Part shown: piece by piece, positions 1 to 7,366 of the stretch
How the letters are laid out: each line of letters opens with the position of its first letter
Position numbering within the stretch: position 1 is the first letter of the stretch
Made by a program: the position numbers and the translations under genes
The notes under the pieces: model-generated
Database searches by the model: none
What the model was told of the DNA's origin: nothing
What the model saw: the letters and a program-made list of their open reading frames with translations, nothing else
Assembly (NCBI RefSeq): GCF_001885905.1
Contig: NZ_JXKM01000002.1
Coordinates: forward strand, 176,258-240,257
Length of the DNA stretch: 64,000 nt
Source: Enterococcus devriesei
GTDB taxonomy: Bacteria; Bacillota; Bacilli; Lactobacillales; Enterococcaceae
Reading direction: 5' to 3'

Positions 1-169
1 ATTATTTAAACAAAAATATGGGTAATCCTGTACTGTTTGACAGTAATTATGAAATTTCTGTAAACAATTGTTAGTATATTCGTGAAAAGTCAATAAATTC
101 TGACAATTCAATTGTAATTAAAAAGCTCTTATGCTACATTTGTGATATGTTTGTGAGGTGAGCCGAACG

Positions 170-1069
170 TTGACGAATGATGCAGCGATAAATGAATTTA
201 TTAGTTATTTAATGACCGAGCGAGGCTATTCAGAAAAAACCAAAGAAGCGTATCAACGAGACTTAAATGATTTTTGTCGTTTCTTAGAAAATTCCGGTGA
301 GGCGTCTTTATTGTCAGTGGATCATTTAGATGTTCGTGTCTATCTAGCCTTTTTGAATGATCAAAAGTACAGTCGCAATACGATCAGCCGTAAGATCGCC
401 AGTCTCCGATCTTTTTATCAATACCTTTTGAAACATAAACAAATAAAGGAAAATCCTTTTTCCTATGTCCATCTCAAAAAAAAGCAAGCACGTTTGCCGC
501 GGTTCTTTTATGAAAAAGAAATCGAAATCCTGTTTGACAGTGTTGAAGGGGACAAGCCACTGGATCAACGGAATCGTGCACTGTTAGAGGTGCTTTACGG
601 CTCCGGTCTGCGGGTCAGCGAATGTGCCAATCTTACCTTGTCGGTGATCGATTTTGATAATAGCGTGTTATTGATTCACGGGAAAGGCAACAAGGATCGC
701 TACGTTCCATTAGGGTCTTATGCAGCAGATGCTATCCAAGAGTTTGTTCATGATGGCCGTAAATATTTGATGGATCATTTTGGTAAGGAGCATGATTTTC
801 TATTCGTTAATCATCGAGGGGATCAGATTACTGCCACCGGGATTGAATACGTTTTAAATCAGATCATCAAAAAGAGCAGTCTCAATAGTGATATTCATCC
901 CCATATGTTGCGGCATACCTTTGCGACTCATTTGTTGAACAATGGTGCAGACTTGCGAACAGTTCAAGAACTGTTGGGGCATGCGAACCTTTCAACAACA
1001 CAAATCTATACCCATGTAACCAAAGAAAGCTTACAAAAAAGTTACCGCTCGTTTCATCCACGAGCTTAA
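170..1069 (+). CDS. xerC: Tyrosine recombinase XerC
   Basis: This is a site-specific tyrosine recombinase that with XerD resolves chromosome dimers at dif during division. From the TTG start at 170 the protein has 299 residues, the usual XerC length. An N-terminal SAM-like core-binding domain covers about residues 5-90 and the catalytic domain about 110-290. The catalytic set is visible as R148, K172, H245, R248 (in HMLRHTF), H271 (LLGHANL) and nucleophile Y280. A longer frame opens with GTG at 158, but that codon lies inside the ribosome site GAGGTGA (155-161), which is 8 nt from TTG 170, so I prefer 170. hslV, hslU and codY follow on the same strand, as in other Firmicutes. Confidence 0.93.
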   Translation: MTNDAAINEFISYLMTERGYSEKTKEAYQRDLNDFCRFLENSGEASLLSVDHLDVRVYLAFLNDQKYSRNTISRKIASLRSFYQYLLKHKQIKENPFSYVHLKKKQARLPRFFYEKEIEILFDSVEGDKPLDQRNRALLEVLYGSGLRVSECANLTLSVIDFDNSVLLIHGKGNKDRYVPLGSYAADAIQEFVHDGRKYLMDHFGKEHDFLFVNHRGDQITATGIEYVLNQIIKKSSLNSDIHPHMLRHTFATHLLNNGADLRTVQELLGHANLSTTQIYTHVTKESLQKSYRSFHPRA

Positions 1070-1176
1070 AAGGATAAGAGCTAAAATCAAGCGGACAAAT
1101 AGGATGCTAGATCAGCTTGAAAATCAAACTTATTTTTCGGAACTTAGAAAAATAAATTCTTTAAAATGAAAAAGGA

Positions 1177-1268
1177 TGTCAGTTCCACTCTTCGCAGTTT
1201 TGTACTAGTAAAAGAATAAGACGTAAAGAAGGGCTAGATAACTATGAAGTATCTAGTGGAATGATATA
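1177..1268 (+). repeat. Dispersed hairpin repeat, family 1, copy A
   Basis: The 5' arm TGTCAGTTCCACT (1177-1189) pairs with the 3' arm AGTGGAATGATA (from 1255) as a 12-bp stem with one bulged G. A second inner hairpin, CTAGATA with TATCTAG, sits just before the 3' arm. Related copies lie at 1334, 2048 and 32772. Confidence 0.75.
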
Positions 1269-1333
1269 CGGCTTGAGAATCAAACTTATTTTTCCTGAAT
1301 TTGGAAAAATAAATTCTTTAAAATGAAAAAGGA

Positions 1334-1425
1334 TGTCAGTTCCACTTTTTGCAGTTTTGTACTAGTAAAAGAATAAGACGTAAAGAAGGGCTAGATAACT
1401 ATGAAGTATCTAGTGGAATGATATA
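1334..1425 (+). repeat. Dispersed hairpin repeat, family 1, copy B
   Basis: This is a near-identical tandem duplicate of copy A. The arms are TGTCAGTTCCACT (1334-1346) and AGTGGAATGATATA (1412-1425), with the same inner CTAGATA/TATCTAG hairpin. Confidence 0.75.
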
Positions 1426-1499
1426 CGGCTTGAGAATCAAACTTATTTTTCCTGAATTTGGGAAAATAAATTCTTTAAAATGAAAAAGGAGCGAATCAT

Positions 1500-2045
1500 A
1501 TGTCTGAATCACAATTTCATTCAACAACGATCTGTGCGATCGAAAAAGACGGAAAATTAGCAATGGCTGGTGACGGTCAAGTAACCATGGGCGAACAAGT
1601 CATTATGAAAGGAACCGCCCGCAAAGTTCGTCGCATTTATAACGGCAAAGTTGTCGTTGGGTTTGCTGGAAGTGTTGCGGATGCTTTTACCTTGGAAGAA
1701 AAATTTGAAGGCAAGCTGAACGAATATAACGGCAATCTACAACGGGCAGCGGTTGAGTTGGCACAGGAATGGCGTACCCAGCAAGCGATGAAAAATCTAG
1801 AAGCTTTGCTCATCGTTATGAATGAAGAAGAAATGCTACTTGTTTCTGGAAATGGTGAAGTCATTGCACCAGATGATGGCATTTTAGCAATCGGCTCAGG
1901 TGGGAATTATGCTTTGGCAGCTTCTCGAGCAATGAAGAAGCACAATCAAGAAATGACTGCTAAAGAAATTGCGGAAAGTGCCTTGAACATCGCGGCCGAT
2001 ATCTGTGTCTTTACAAACCACAATATTATTGTCGAAGAAATGTAA
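1500..2045 (+). CDS. hslV: HslV (ClpQ) peptidase subunit of the HslUV protease
   Basis: HslV is the threonine peptidase of the two-component ATP-dependent HslUV (ClpYQ) protease, a cytoplasmic dodecamer capped by HslU rings. At 181 residues it has family length. The mature N-terminal threonine is predicted at T9, after the eight-residue leader MSESQFHS and in the context [10 protein letters not shown], followed by the conserved AGDGQVTMG at about residues 23-31. The ribosome site AAAGGAGCG lies at the very end of the tandem repeat upstream. hslU begins 165 bp downstream and the two presumably share a transcript, although a hairpin repeat copy lies between them. Confidence 0.95.
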   Translation: MSESQFHSTTICAIEKDGKLAMAGDGQVTMGEQVIMKGTARKVRRIYNGKVVVGFAGSVADAFTLEEKFEGKLNEYNGNLQRAAVELAQEWRTQQAMKNLEALLIVMNEEEMLLVSGNGEVIAPDDGILAIGSGGNYALAASRAMKKHNQEMTAKEIAESALNIAADICVFTNHNIIVEEM

Positions 2046-2047
2046 AA

Positions 2048-2138
2048 ATATCAGTTCCACTTTTTGCAGTTTATCCGGTAAAGTAACAAAATAAAAACGA
2101 CTGAAACAAACACTAAATAAGTTTAGTGGAATGATATA
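2048..2138 (+). repeat. Dispersed hairpin repeat, family 1, copy C (hslV-hslU gap)
   Basis: The arms are ATATCAGTTCCACT (2048-2061) and AGTGGAATGATATA (2125-2138). The inner hairpin is CACTAAA/TTTAGTG, different in sequence from copies A and B but again paired. It lies in the 165-bp gap between hslV and hslU, so a transcript of both genes would carry it. Confidence 0.7.
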
Positions 2139-2210
2139 CGGTACGAAAAATCGACTTTATTTTTCTATAGGAAAAATAATTACACTATCAATGAGTAAGG
2201 AGAATCAACC

Positions 2211-3602
2211 ATGACTGAAGTTAATAAAACGCCTAAGGAAATTGTAAGTGAACTGGATCAATACATCATCGGTCAAAATGATGCGAAACGTTCTGTGGCG
2301 ATTGCTTTACGGAATCGTTACCGCCGGATGCAGCTAGAAGAATCGATGCAGCAAGAAGTAACGCCTAAAAATATTTTAATGATTGGACCAACTGGTGTCG
2401 GCAAAACTGAGATCGCTCGTCGTTTGGCACGAATTGTCAAGGCACCTTTCGTCAAAGTAGAAGCGACCAAATTCACGGAAGTCGGCTATGTTGGTCGTGA
2501 TGTGGAATCGATGGTACGGGACTTAGTTGAAAACGCGATCACGATCGTTGAAAAGGAACAATATTCAAAGGTTTACACTCAAGCATTAAAACGAGCGAAT
2601 AAGCGTTTAGTGAAGCTGTTAGTTCCGGGCATTAAAAAGGAACAAAAACAAAGCAATAATCCTTACGAGCAAATGATGAATATCTTCAATCAAACACAAA
2701 ACGAACCAAAAGAAGAAGTGACCGAAGACATCAAAGTGAATCGCCAAACAGTTCTTGAGCAATTAGAAAAAGGCTTATTGGATCAACGTGAGGTTACGAT
2801 CGAGGTTAGCGAACCTAAAAAAGCAATGCCGATGAACAATGGCTTGGAACAAATGGGGATTGATTTGTCTGATACGCTGGGAGCTTTGACACCAGATAAA
2901 AAGATCCAACGAACGGTTACAGTCAAAGACGCCCAAGAAATTTTAGTAAAAGAGGAACAAGCGAAATTAGTGAATGAAGGCGATATCTCAACGGCGGCAA
3001 TTAAATTAGCTGAAAGCTCTGGGATTATCTTCATTGATGAAATTGATAAGATTACTTCGAAGTCGCAGCAAAACTCTGGTGAAGTTTCTCGTGAAGGAGT
3101 TCAGCGGGATATCTTGCCGATCGTAGAAGGGTCTCAAGTCAATACGAAATACGGTGCGATCCAAACCGATCACATTTTGTTTATTGCGAGTGGTGCTTTC
3201 AGTCTATCAAAACCTAGTGATTTGATTCCTGAATTGCAAGGACGCTTCCCAATCCGGGTGGAATTAAGCGATTTGACAGCGGGGGATTTTGTTCGGATCT
3301 TAACGGAACCGAATAACGCTTTAATCAAACAATACATCGCATTAGTTGGAACCGAAAACGTTGATATTGTTTTCACCAAAGAAGCGATCGACCGGATTGC
3401 TCAGATTGCTTTTGATGTGAATCGGGAAACGGATAATATCGGAGCACGACGCCTTCACACGATTTTAGAAAAATTACTAGAAGATCTATTATTTGAAGCA
3501 CCAGACATGCAAATGGGCGAGATCACGATTACGGAAGCTTATGTTGACGAAAAACTCGTATCAATTGCGCAAAATAAAGATTTAAGTCGTTATATTCTTT
3601 AA
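2211..3602 (+). CDS. hslU: HslU (ClpY) AAA+ unfoldase subunit
   Basis: HslU is the hexameric AAA+ ATPase that unfolds substrates and feeds them to HslV. The protein has 463 residues, normal for the family. Walker A is GPTGVGKT at residues 59-66, and Walker B is [10 protein letters not shown] at about 271-280. Between them lies the charged intermediate I-domain (about 110-240) that is diagnostic of HslU among Clp ATPases. A sensor-2 type GARRLH motif follows near residue 410. The C-terminal tail KDLSRYIL matches the HslV-activating tail. The ribosome site is AAGGAG. codY starts 16 bp downstream, consistent with one operon. Confidence 0.96.
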   Translation: MTEVNKTPKEIVSELDQYIIGQNDAKRSVAIALRNRYRRMQLEESMQQEVTPKNILMIGPTGVGKTEIARRLARIVKAPFVKVEATKFTEVGYVGRDVESMVRDLVENAITIVEKEQYSKVYTQALKRANKRLVKLLVPGIKKEQKQSNNPYEQMMNIFNQTQNEPKEEVTEDIKVNRQTVLEQLEKGLLDQREVTIEVSEPKKAMPMNNGLEQMGIDLSDTLGALTPDKKIQRTVTVKDAQEILVKEEQAKLVNEGDISTAAIKLAESSGIIFIDEIDKITSKSQQNSGEVSREGVQRDILPIVEGSQVNTKYGAIQTDHILFIASGAFSLSKPSDLIPELQGRFPIRVELSDLTAGDFVRILTEPNNALIKQYIALVGTENVDIVFTKEAIDRIAQIAFDVNRETDNIGARRLHTILEKLLEDLLFEAPDMQMGEITITEAYVDEKLVSIAQNKDLSRYIL

Positions 3603-3618
3603 AAATGGAGGGGAAAAA

Positions 3619-4407
3619 GTGGAAACATTATTAGAAAAAACACGCCAGATCAATAAGTTAATGCAGCAAAAAAATGCTTTCGAACCAACTGCCGAATTAC
3701 CTTACAATAATATGGCGCGTATCTTGGGGGATGTCCTTGGGTCACTGACCTATATCATCGGTGCCGAAGGAAAATTGTTGGGTTTAAATGAAAAAATTGA
3801 TATTAATACGGATCGCGTCCGCTCGTTTTTAGTGGATCGCCAATTTCCGGATCGTTATGTCTCTGAAATGAAAGAAGTCTTTAAGACCGAGGCGAATATT
3901 CCAATCGCCAATGAATTGACTGCTTTTCCAACCGAACGGGCTGAATTATATCCCAGCGGATTAACCACGGTTGTTCCTGTTTTTGGTTCAGGGGAACGCT
4001 TAGGAACGATTATCTTGGCTCGGACAGAAGGCGCTTTTGACGATGATGATCTTGTTTTAGCAGAGTATGGCGCGACAGTTATTGGGATGGAAATTTTGTA
4101 TCAGCAGTTTCTGAATGTTGAAGCGAAAATCCGCAGTCAAACGGCGGTTCAAATGGCGATTAGTACACTTTCTTATAGTGAGCTAAAAGCGGTCAAAGCG
4201 ATTTTCGACGCATTAGAAGGAGACGAAGGTCGTTTGACTGCTTCGAATATCGCAGACAAAATTGGCATTACTCGTTCCGTGATCGTTAATGCGTTGCGTA
4301 AATTGGAATCTGCGGGTATCATTGAATCACGTTCACTTGGAATGAAGGGAACCTATTTGAAAGTCTTAAATCCATTGTTTAAAGAAGAGCTGGTACGCCA
4401 TAAATAG
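3619..4407 (+). CDS. codY: GTP- and branched-chain-amino-acid-sensing repressor CodY
   Basis: CodY is the global nutritional regulator of low-GC Gram-positives, binding isoleucine-type ligands and, in some genera, GTP. The 262-residue protein has an N-terminal GAF-type sensing domain (about 1-155) and a C-terminal winged helix-turn-helix (about 200-250) containing ASNIADKIGITRSVIVNALR, the strongly conserved DNA-binding helix region. The start is GTG at 3619, preceded by GGAGGGG. It lies 16 bp after hslU in the conserved xerC-hslVU-codY arrangement. No key residue appears to be missing. Confidence 0.97.
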   Translation: METLLEKTRQINKLMQQKNAFEPTAELPYNNMARILGDVLGSLTYIIGAEGKLLGLNEKIDINTDRVRSFLVDRQFPDRYVSEMKEVFKTEANIPIANELTAFPTERAELYPSGLTTVVPVFGSGERLGTIILARTEGAFDDDDLVLAEYGATVIGMEILYQQFLNVEAKIRSQTAVQMAISTLSYSELKAVKAIFDALEGDEGRLTASNIADKIGITRSVIVNALRKLESAGIIESRSLGMKGTYLKVLNPLFKEELVRHK

Positions 4408-4421
4408 GAAGTGGGATGTTT

Positions 4422-5291
4422 ATGTCAGTAACAATTACAAATGATTTTTTGGAAGCAACGATCAATGAAAAAGGCGCAGAATTGGTTAGCTTACGTGCTA
4501 ATGAGATTGAGTATATCTGGCAGGCAGATCCCCAATATTGGGGTCGTCATGCGCCAATCTTATTTCCGTTTGTCGGACGCCTGAAAGACAATCAATATTC
4601 ATATCAAGGTAAGACTTATCCTATTGGACAGCATGGATTTGCTCGTGATAAAGAGTTTAAGGTGCTAGAACAGACGAAGGAAAAAGTCACGCTGGTTCTA
4701 ACCAGTGATGAGGAGACGAAAAAGGTTTATCCTTTTGATTTTTCTTTGACGGTCAGCTATGAGATTTGGGGCGAGGGTGTTCGGATTCGCTTTGATGTAG
4801 AAAATACTGGTGAAGAGGAAATGATTTTCGCATTGGGCGGGCATCCGGCGTTTAATATTCCGCTGACTGACGAGCTGCAGTTCGATGATTATTTTATCGC
4901 CTTCTCACCACAAAAATCACGGGTGAAGATTCCCTTGGATGGGCCGTTTACAAACTTAGATCAAAAAACCATCGGACAGACCAATACGAATATCCAATTG
5001 AGTCGTGGGCTGTTTAAAGAGGATGCACTGATCTATGAAACAAGAGGATTGAACGCTTATACTTTAGGGAGTGAAGAATCTTCTCACAGCGTTACGTTGG
5101 CCTATAACAATATTCCTTATGTAGGCTTGTGGTCGCCTTATCCGGCAGAAGCACCTTTTGTCTGCATTGAACCTTGGTGGGGCTTTGCGGATACAGTCGA
5201 CAGCAACGGTCGTTTAGAAGATAAAGAAGGCATGAATCGTTTAGCTGGAAATGAGCATTTTAAAACAGAATTTTCGATTACCGTAAGCTAA
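4422..5291 (+). CDS. Aldose 1-epimerase family protein (LacX/GalM-like)
   Basis: This is a cytoplasmic mutarotase-like protein of the aldose 1-epimerase superfamily, closest in length and sequence style to the LacX branch (about 289 residues). Conserved features include GQHGFARDKEF (about residues 70-80, with the first histidine), LGGHPAFNIPL (about 145-155, with the second histidine), and a late CIEPWWGFAD segment near residue 248. An ATG at 4416 is only a few bases from the AGGAAGTGGG ribosome site, so the ATG at 4422 is the better start. The substrate is unknown. It lies directly after codY and before a strong terminator. Confidence 0.85.
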   Translation: MSVTITNDFLEATINEKGAELVSLRANEIEYIWQADPQYWGRHAPILFPFVGRLKDNQYSYQGKTYPIGQHGFARDKEFKVLEQTKEKVTLVLTSDEETKKVYPFDFSLTVSYEIWGEGVRIRFDVENTGEEEMIFALGGHPAFNIPLTDELQFDDYFIAFSPQKSRVKIPLDGPFTNLDQKTIGQTNTNIQLSRGLFKEDALIYETRGLNAYTLGSEESSHSVTLAYNNIPYVGLWSPYPAEAPFVCIEPWWGFADTVDSNGRLEDKEGMNRLAGNEHFKTEFSITVS

Positions 5292-5302
5292 AATAAGAAG
5301 TT

Positions 5303-5368
5303 GGAACAGAAGTGTTCAGCTTCAAGAAATTTCGGCTTATTTCTAAAGAAGCTACTTCGGACATACCG
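5303..5368 (+). repeat. Dispersed intergenic repeat, family 2, copy 1
   Basis: The core shared with the copy near 29970-30030 is GTGTTYAGCTTC, then TTTC, then AAGAAGCTRCTTYGGAC. AGCTTC and GAAGCT can pair as a short hairpin. The copy sits directly in front of a long terminator hairpin. I believe this resembles a repeat scattered through enterococcal genomes, but I cannot check that here. Confidence 0.55.
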
Positions 5369-5426
5369 TTTATACGCGAAAAGAAGCTGAGACAAATTAA
5401 TGTCTCAGCTTCTTTTCGCGTATAAA
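5369..5426. terminator. Bidirectional terminator, perfect 26-bp inverted repeat
   Basis: The arms at 5369-5394 and 5401-5426 are perfect complements separated by a 6-nt AATTAA loop. It lies between the convergent epimerase gene (+) and NUDIX gene (-). The stem interior is A/T-rich (GAAAAGAAGC / GCTTCTTTTC), so either strand could terminate here. Confidence 0.85.
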
Positions 5427-5454
5427 CAGGAATTTAGAAGTTAGTTTCGATCTT

Positions 5455-6069
5455 TTAATCAAAGGGGACGCACCAATCATCACTATGATGAGCGTCGAAG
5501 CATAAGCCGATTTGCTGAGCTGTTGTTTTCTCCACAGCAAGAGGAGGCAATTCAGCTAAATCGAACCAATCGATTTGCAAGGTTTCGATATTTTTCTGGA
5601 AGCTGCCGCCTAATGGGAGACATTCAACAAAAACTTTACAGACACTGTACGCATAACGAGGCGGATTGTGCTTGTTGCGGTCTTGAAGGGCGATGATTTT
5701 TAGCGTTTCGACCGATAAGCCTGTTTCTTCTAGCGTTTCTTTAATAGTATTTTCTTTGATGGATTGATCAAAATCGACCCAGCCACCAGGCAATGACCAT
5801 AAGCCGTTATTCTCCTGCACCAGTAAAATCCGATTGTCTTTGAAGACAGCTGCCCGAGTATCGAGTTTCGGGGTTGGATAACCGGTCTCAGTAGCAAATA
5901 ATTCCCGGACTTTTGCTGTAGGCAGCGGTGATTGGCTGGCTAGCATTTCAGTGGCAATCGTCCGAATGCGCTCAAAACGTTCTTGGTCGAAAATATCTTT
6001 TGTATAGGTCAATCCTGCTTGGGCTAAGGCCTGTAATTCAATCGCCCAATCTAAAAATTGTTCCTCCAT
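5455..6069 (-). CDS. NUDIX hydrolase with N-terminal helper domain
   Basis: This is a 204-residue NUDIX-family pyrophosphohydrolase of the branch with an N-terminal helical extension (about 1-65) seen in hydrolases of nucleoside-diphosphate-X compounds. The Nudix box starts at about residue 105 with GGWVDFDQS and ends with KETLEETGL, keeping the Glu pair that binds the metal. The substrate cannot be assigned; ADP-ribose or similar sugars are plausible. The start codon directly follows the plsY stop codon, behind GGAGAAATAA, so the two genes are co-transcribed. Confidence 0.85.
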   Translation of the reverse strand: MEEQFLDWAIELQALAQAGLTYTKDIFDQERFERIRTIATEMLASQSPLPTAKVRELFATETGYPTPKLDTRAAVFKDNRILLVQENNGLWSLPGGWVDFDQSIKENTIKETLEETGLSVETLKIIALQDRNKHNPPRYAYSVCKVFVECLPLGGSFQKNIETLQIDWFDLAELPPLAVEKTTAQQIGLCFDAHHSDDWCVPFD

Positions 6070-6699
6070 TTATTTCTCCTTTTTGTTTAAGCCGAAGGAC
6101 ACTCGATTTTCTGTGCCAGTTTTGATGCGCTGGATATTTTCTTTGTGACGATAAATAATGTAACAAGTCAGGAGAAAACAAATCAAGGTCAGCAGCCAAT
6201 TATGTGTTGGTAAAATAGTGGGCCAAAGATACGGTAAAACAATGGATGAAAGAGTAACGAAAATAGCGGAAAAAATACTCGCTACACTCACCATGCTGGA
6301 TAGATAAAGAACGATCAAGAAAAAGACTAGTGAGTAAAAAAAGAACAGCGGCGAATAGCCTAAAAGCATCCCAGCGCTAGTGGCGACGGCTTTACCACCT
6401 TTAAAGCCGGCAAAGATCGGCAAAGTATGGCCGATGACTGCAATCAAACCAAACCATAAAGGGTTGACATCTAAATGAAAAATTATTGGCAGACAAGTAG
6501 CCAAAGTTCCTTTCAATAAATCCATTGCAAAAACAATAAGGCCGGCCGTCTTACCTAAAACTCGAAAGGTATTCGTGGTTCCTGAATTGCCACTGCCAAA
6601 ATTTCGAATATCTTTTTTGAAAAAGATTTTTCCGATCCAAATTCCAGATGGAATGGAGCCTAAAAGATAAGCTAACACGATCAGTATAGCGATTTTCAT
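6070..6699 (-). CDS. plsY: Acyl-phosphate:glycerol-3-phosphate acyltransferase PlsY
   Basis: PlsY is the membrane acyltransferase that makes lysophosphatidic acid from acyl-phosphate and glycerol-3-phosphate, the first committed phospholipid step with PlsX. The protein is strongly hydrophobic with about five transmembrane segments. It shows three conserved loops: LGSIPSGIWIG near the N-terminus, FGSGNSGTTNTFR (about residues 33-45), and FKGGKAVATSAG (about 97-108). A longer frame starts at 6711, but that ATG overlaps the GAGGA ribosome site, so the start at 6699 (MKIAIL) is preferred. The NUDIX gene follows without a gap. Confidence 0.95.
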   Translation of the reverse strand: MKIAILIVLAYLLGSIPSGIWIGKIFFKKDIRNFGSGNSGTTNTFRVLGKTAGLIVFAMDLLKGTLATCLPIIFHLDVNPLWFGLIAVIGHTLPIFAGFKGGKAVATSAGMLLGYSPLFFFYSLVFFLIVLYLSSMVSVASIFSAIFVTLSSIVLPYLWPTILPTHNWLLTLICFLLTCYIIYRHKENIQRIKTGTENRVSFGLNKKEK

Positions 6700-6821
6700 A
6701 TAAATCCTCATTTCTCTGTTAGTAAGGCTATTTTAGCAGATTTCAAATCAGTGAACAAATTCAAATCACGTGCTATACTACATTGAGTAAATTAAAATGA
6801 CGATCGAGTGAGGGAAAGCAG

Positions 6822-7244
6822 ATGAGTTTTCAAAATCCGAAACAAAATAAAATTTTTCAATACTTAGAAGATGCCAAAGTTATCGCAGTCGTAGGCTTAA
6901 GTGACAAGCCAGAAAAGACGAGTTATCAAATTGCCGACGTGCTAAAAAGCCATGGCTATAAATTGTACGGTGTTAACCCAAAACTAGCCGGCGAAACGGT
7001 TAATGACATTCCAGTAGTGGCTCGGCTGACAGACGTACCAGAAACAATTGACATTGTCGACATTTTCCGTCGTAGCGAATTTTTACCAGCGGTGGCAGAA
7101 GAATTTTTACAAACAAATGCCAAAGTTTTTTGGGCACAGCTTGGCTTATACAGTGCTGAAGCTGCAGAAGTCTTACGTTCAAAGGGTCGCAGCGATATCG
7201 TGATGGATCGTTGCATCAAGATTGAATTAAATAAACGCGCGTAA
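6822..7244 (+). CDS. CoA-binding domain protein (YccU family)
   Basis: This is a 140-residue single-domain Rossmann-like protein of the CoA-binding family. Typical features are VIAVVGLSDKPEKTSYQIA near residues 20-38, the YGVNPKL strand, and WAQLGLYS about residues 105-112. The biochemical role of these small proteins is not settled. The ribosome site GAGGGAAAG precedes the ATG, and a TGC-extended -10 (TATACT, 6774-6779) lies upstream. It is monocistronic, followed by a terminator. Confidence 0.85.
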   Translation: MSFQNPKQNKIFQYLEDAKVIAVVGLSDKPEKTSYQIADVLKSHGYKLYGVNPKLAGETVNDIPVVARLTDVPETIDIVDIFRRSEFLPAVAEEFLQTNAKVFWAQLGLYSAEAAEVLRSKGRSDIVMDRCIKIELNKRA

Positions 7245-7280
7245 AAAGCGTGTCTAATTTGTTAAAAAAGATAGAAAAAC

Positions 7281-7312
7281 GCCTTTTCATTTTTAGGAGA
7301 GGCTTTTTTTTT
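7281..7312 (+). terminator. Rho-independent terminator after the CoA-binding protein gene
   Basis: GCCTTTTC pairs with GGAGAGGC (two G-U pairs) and is followed by a run of nine T. Confidence 0.7.
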
Positions 7313-7366
7313 ATCGGCTTTTAGCGTATCATACAAATGATGTACTTTAGATAAGGAGTTGTAAGC

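Larger units (their letters stand above)
1115..1488 (+). repeat. Tandem 157-bp direct repeat, about 2.4 copies, between xerC and hslV
   Basis: Unit 1 (about 1115-1270) and unit 2 (1271-1427) are nearly identical. A partial third unit (1428-1488) runs into the hslV ribosome site. Each complete unit carries the hairpin repeat annotated separately. Differences are few, for example CTCTTCGCAG versus CTTTTTGCAG. A diverged relative of the unit also lies between hslV and hslU. The simplest reading is local duplication of the hslV upstream region. Confidence 0.9.

Noticed and set aside
1167-1220. A 17-codon frame opening MKKDVSSTLRSF inside each tandem repeat unit
   Set aside because: It has no ribosome site at proper distance, and its codons are simply the repeat sequence; unit copies change residues freely. 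It is treated as part of the repeat.
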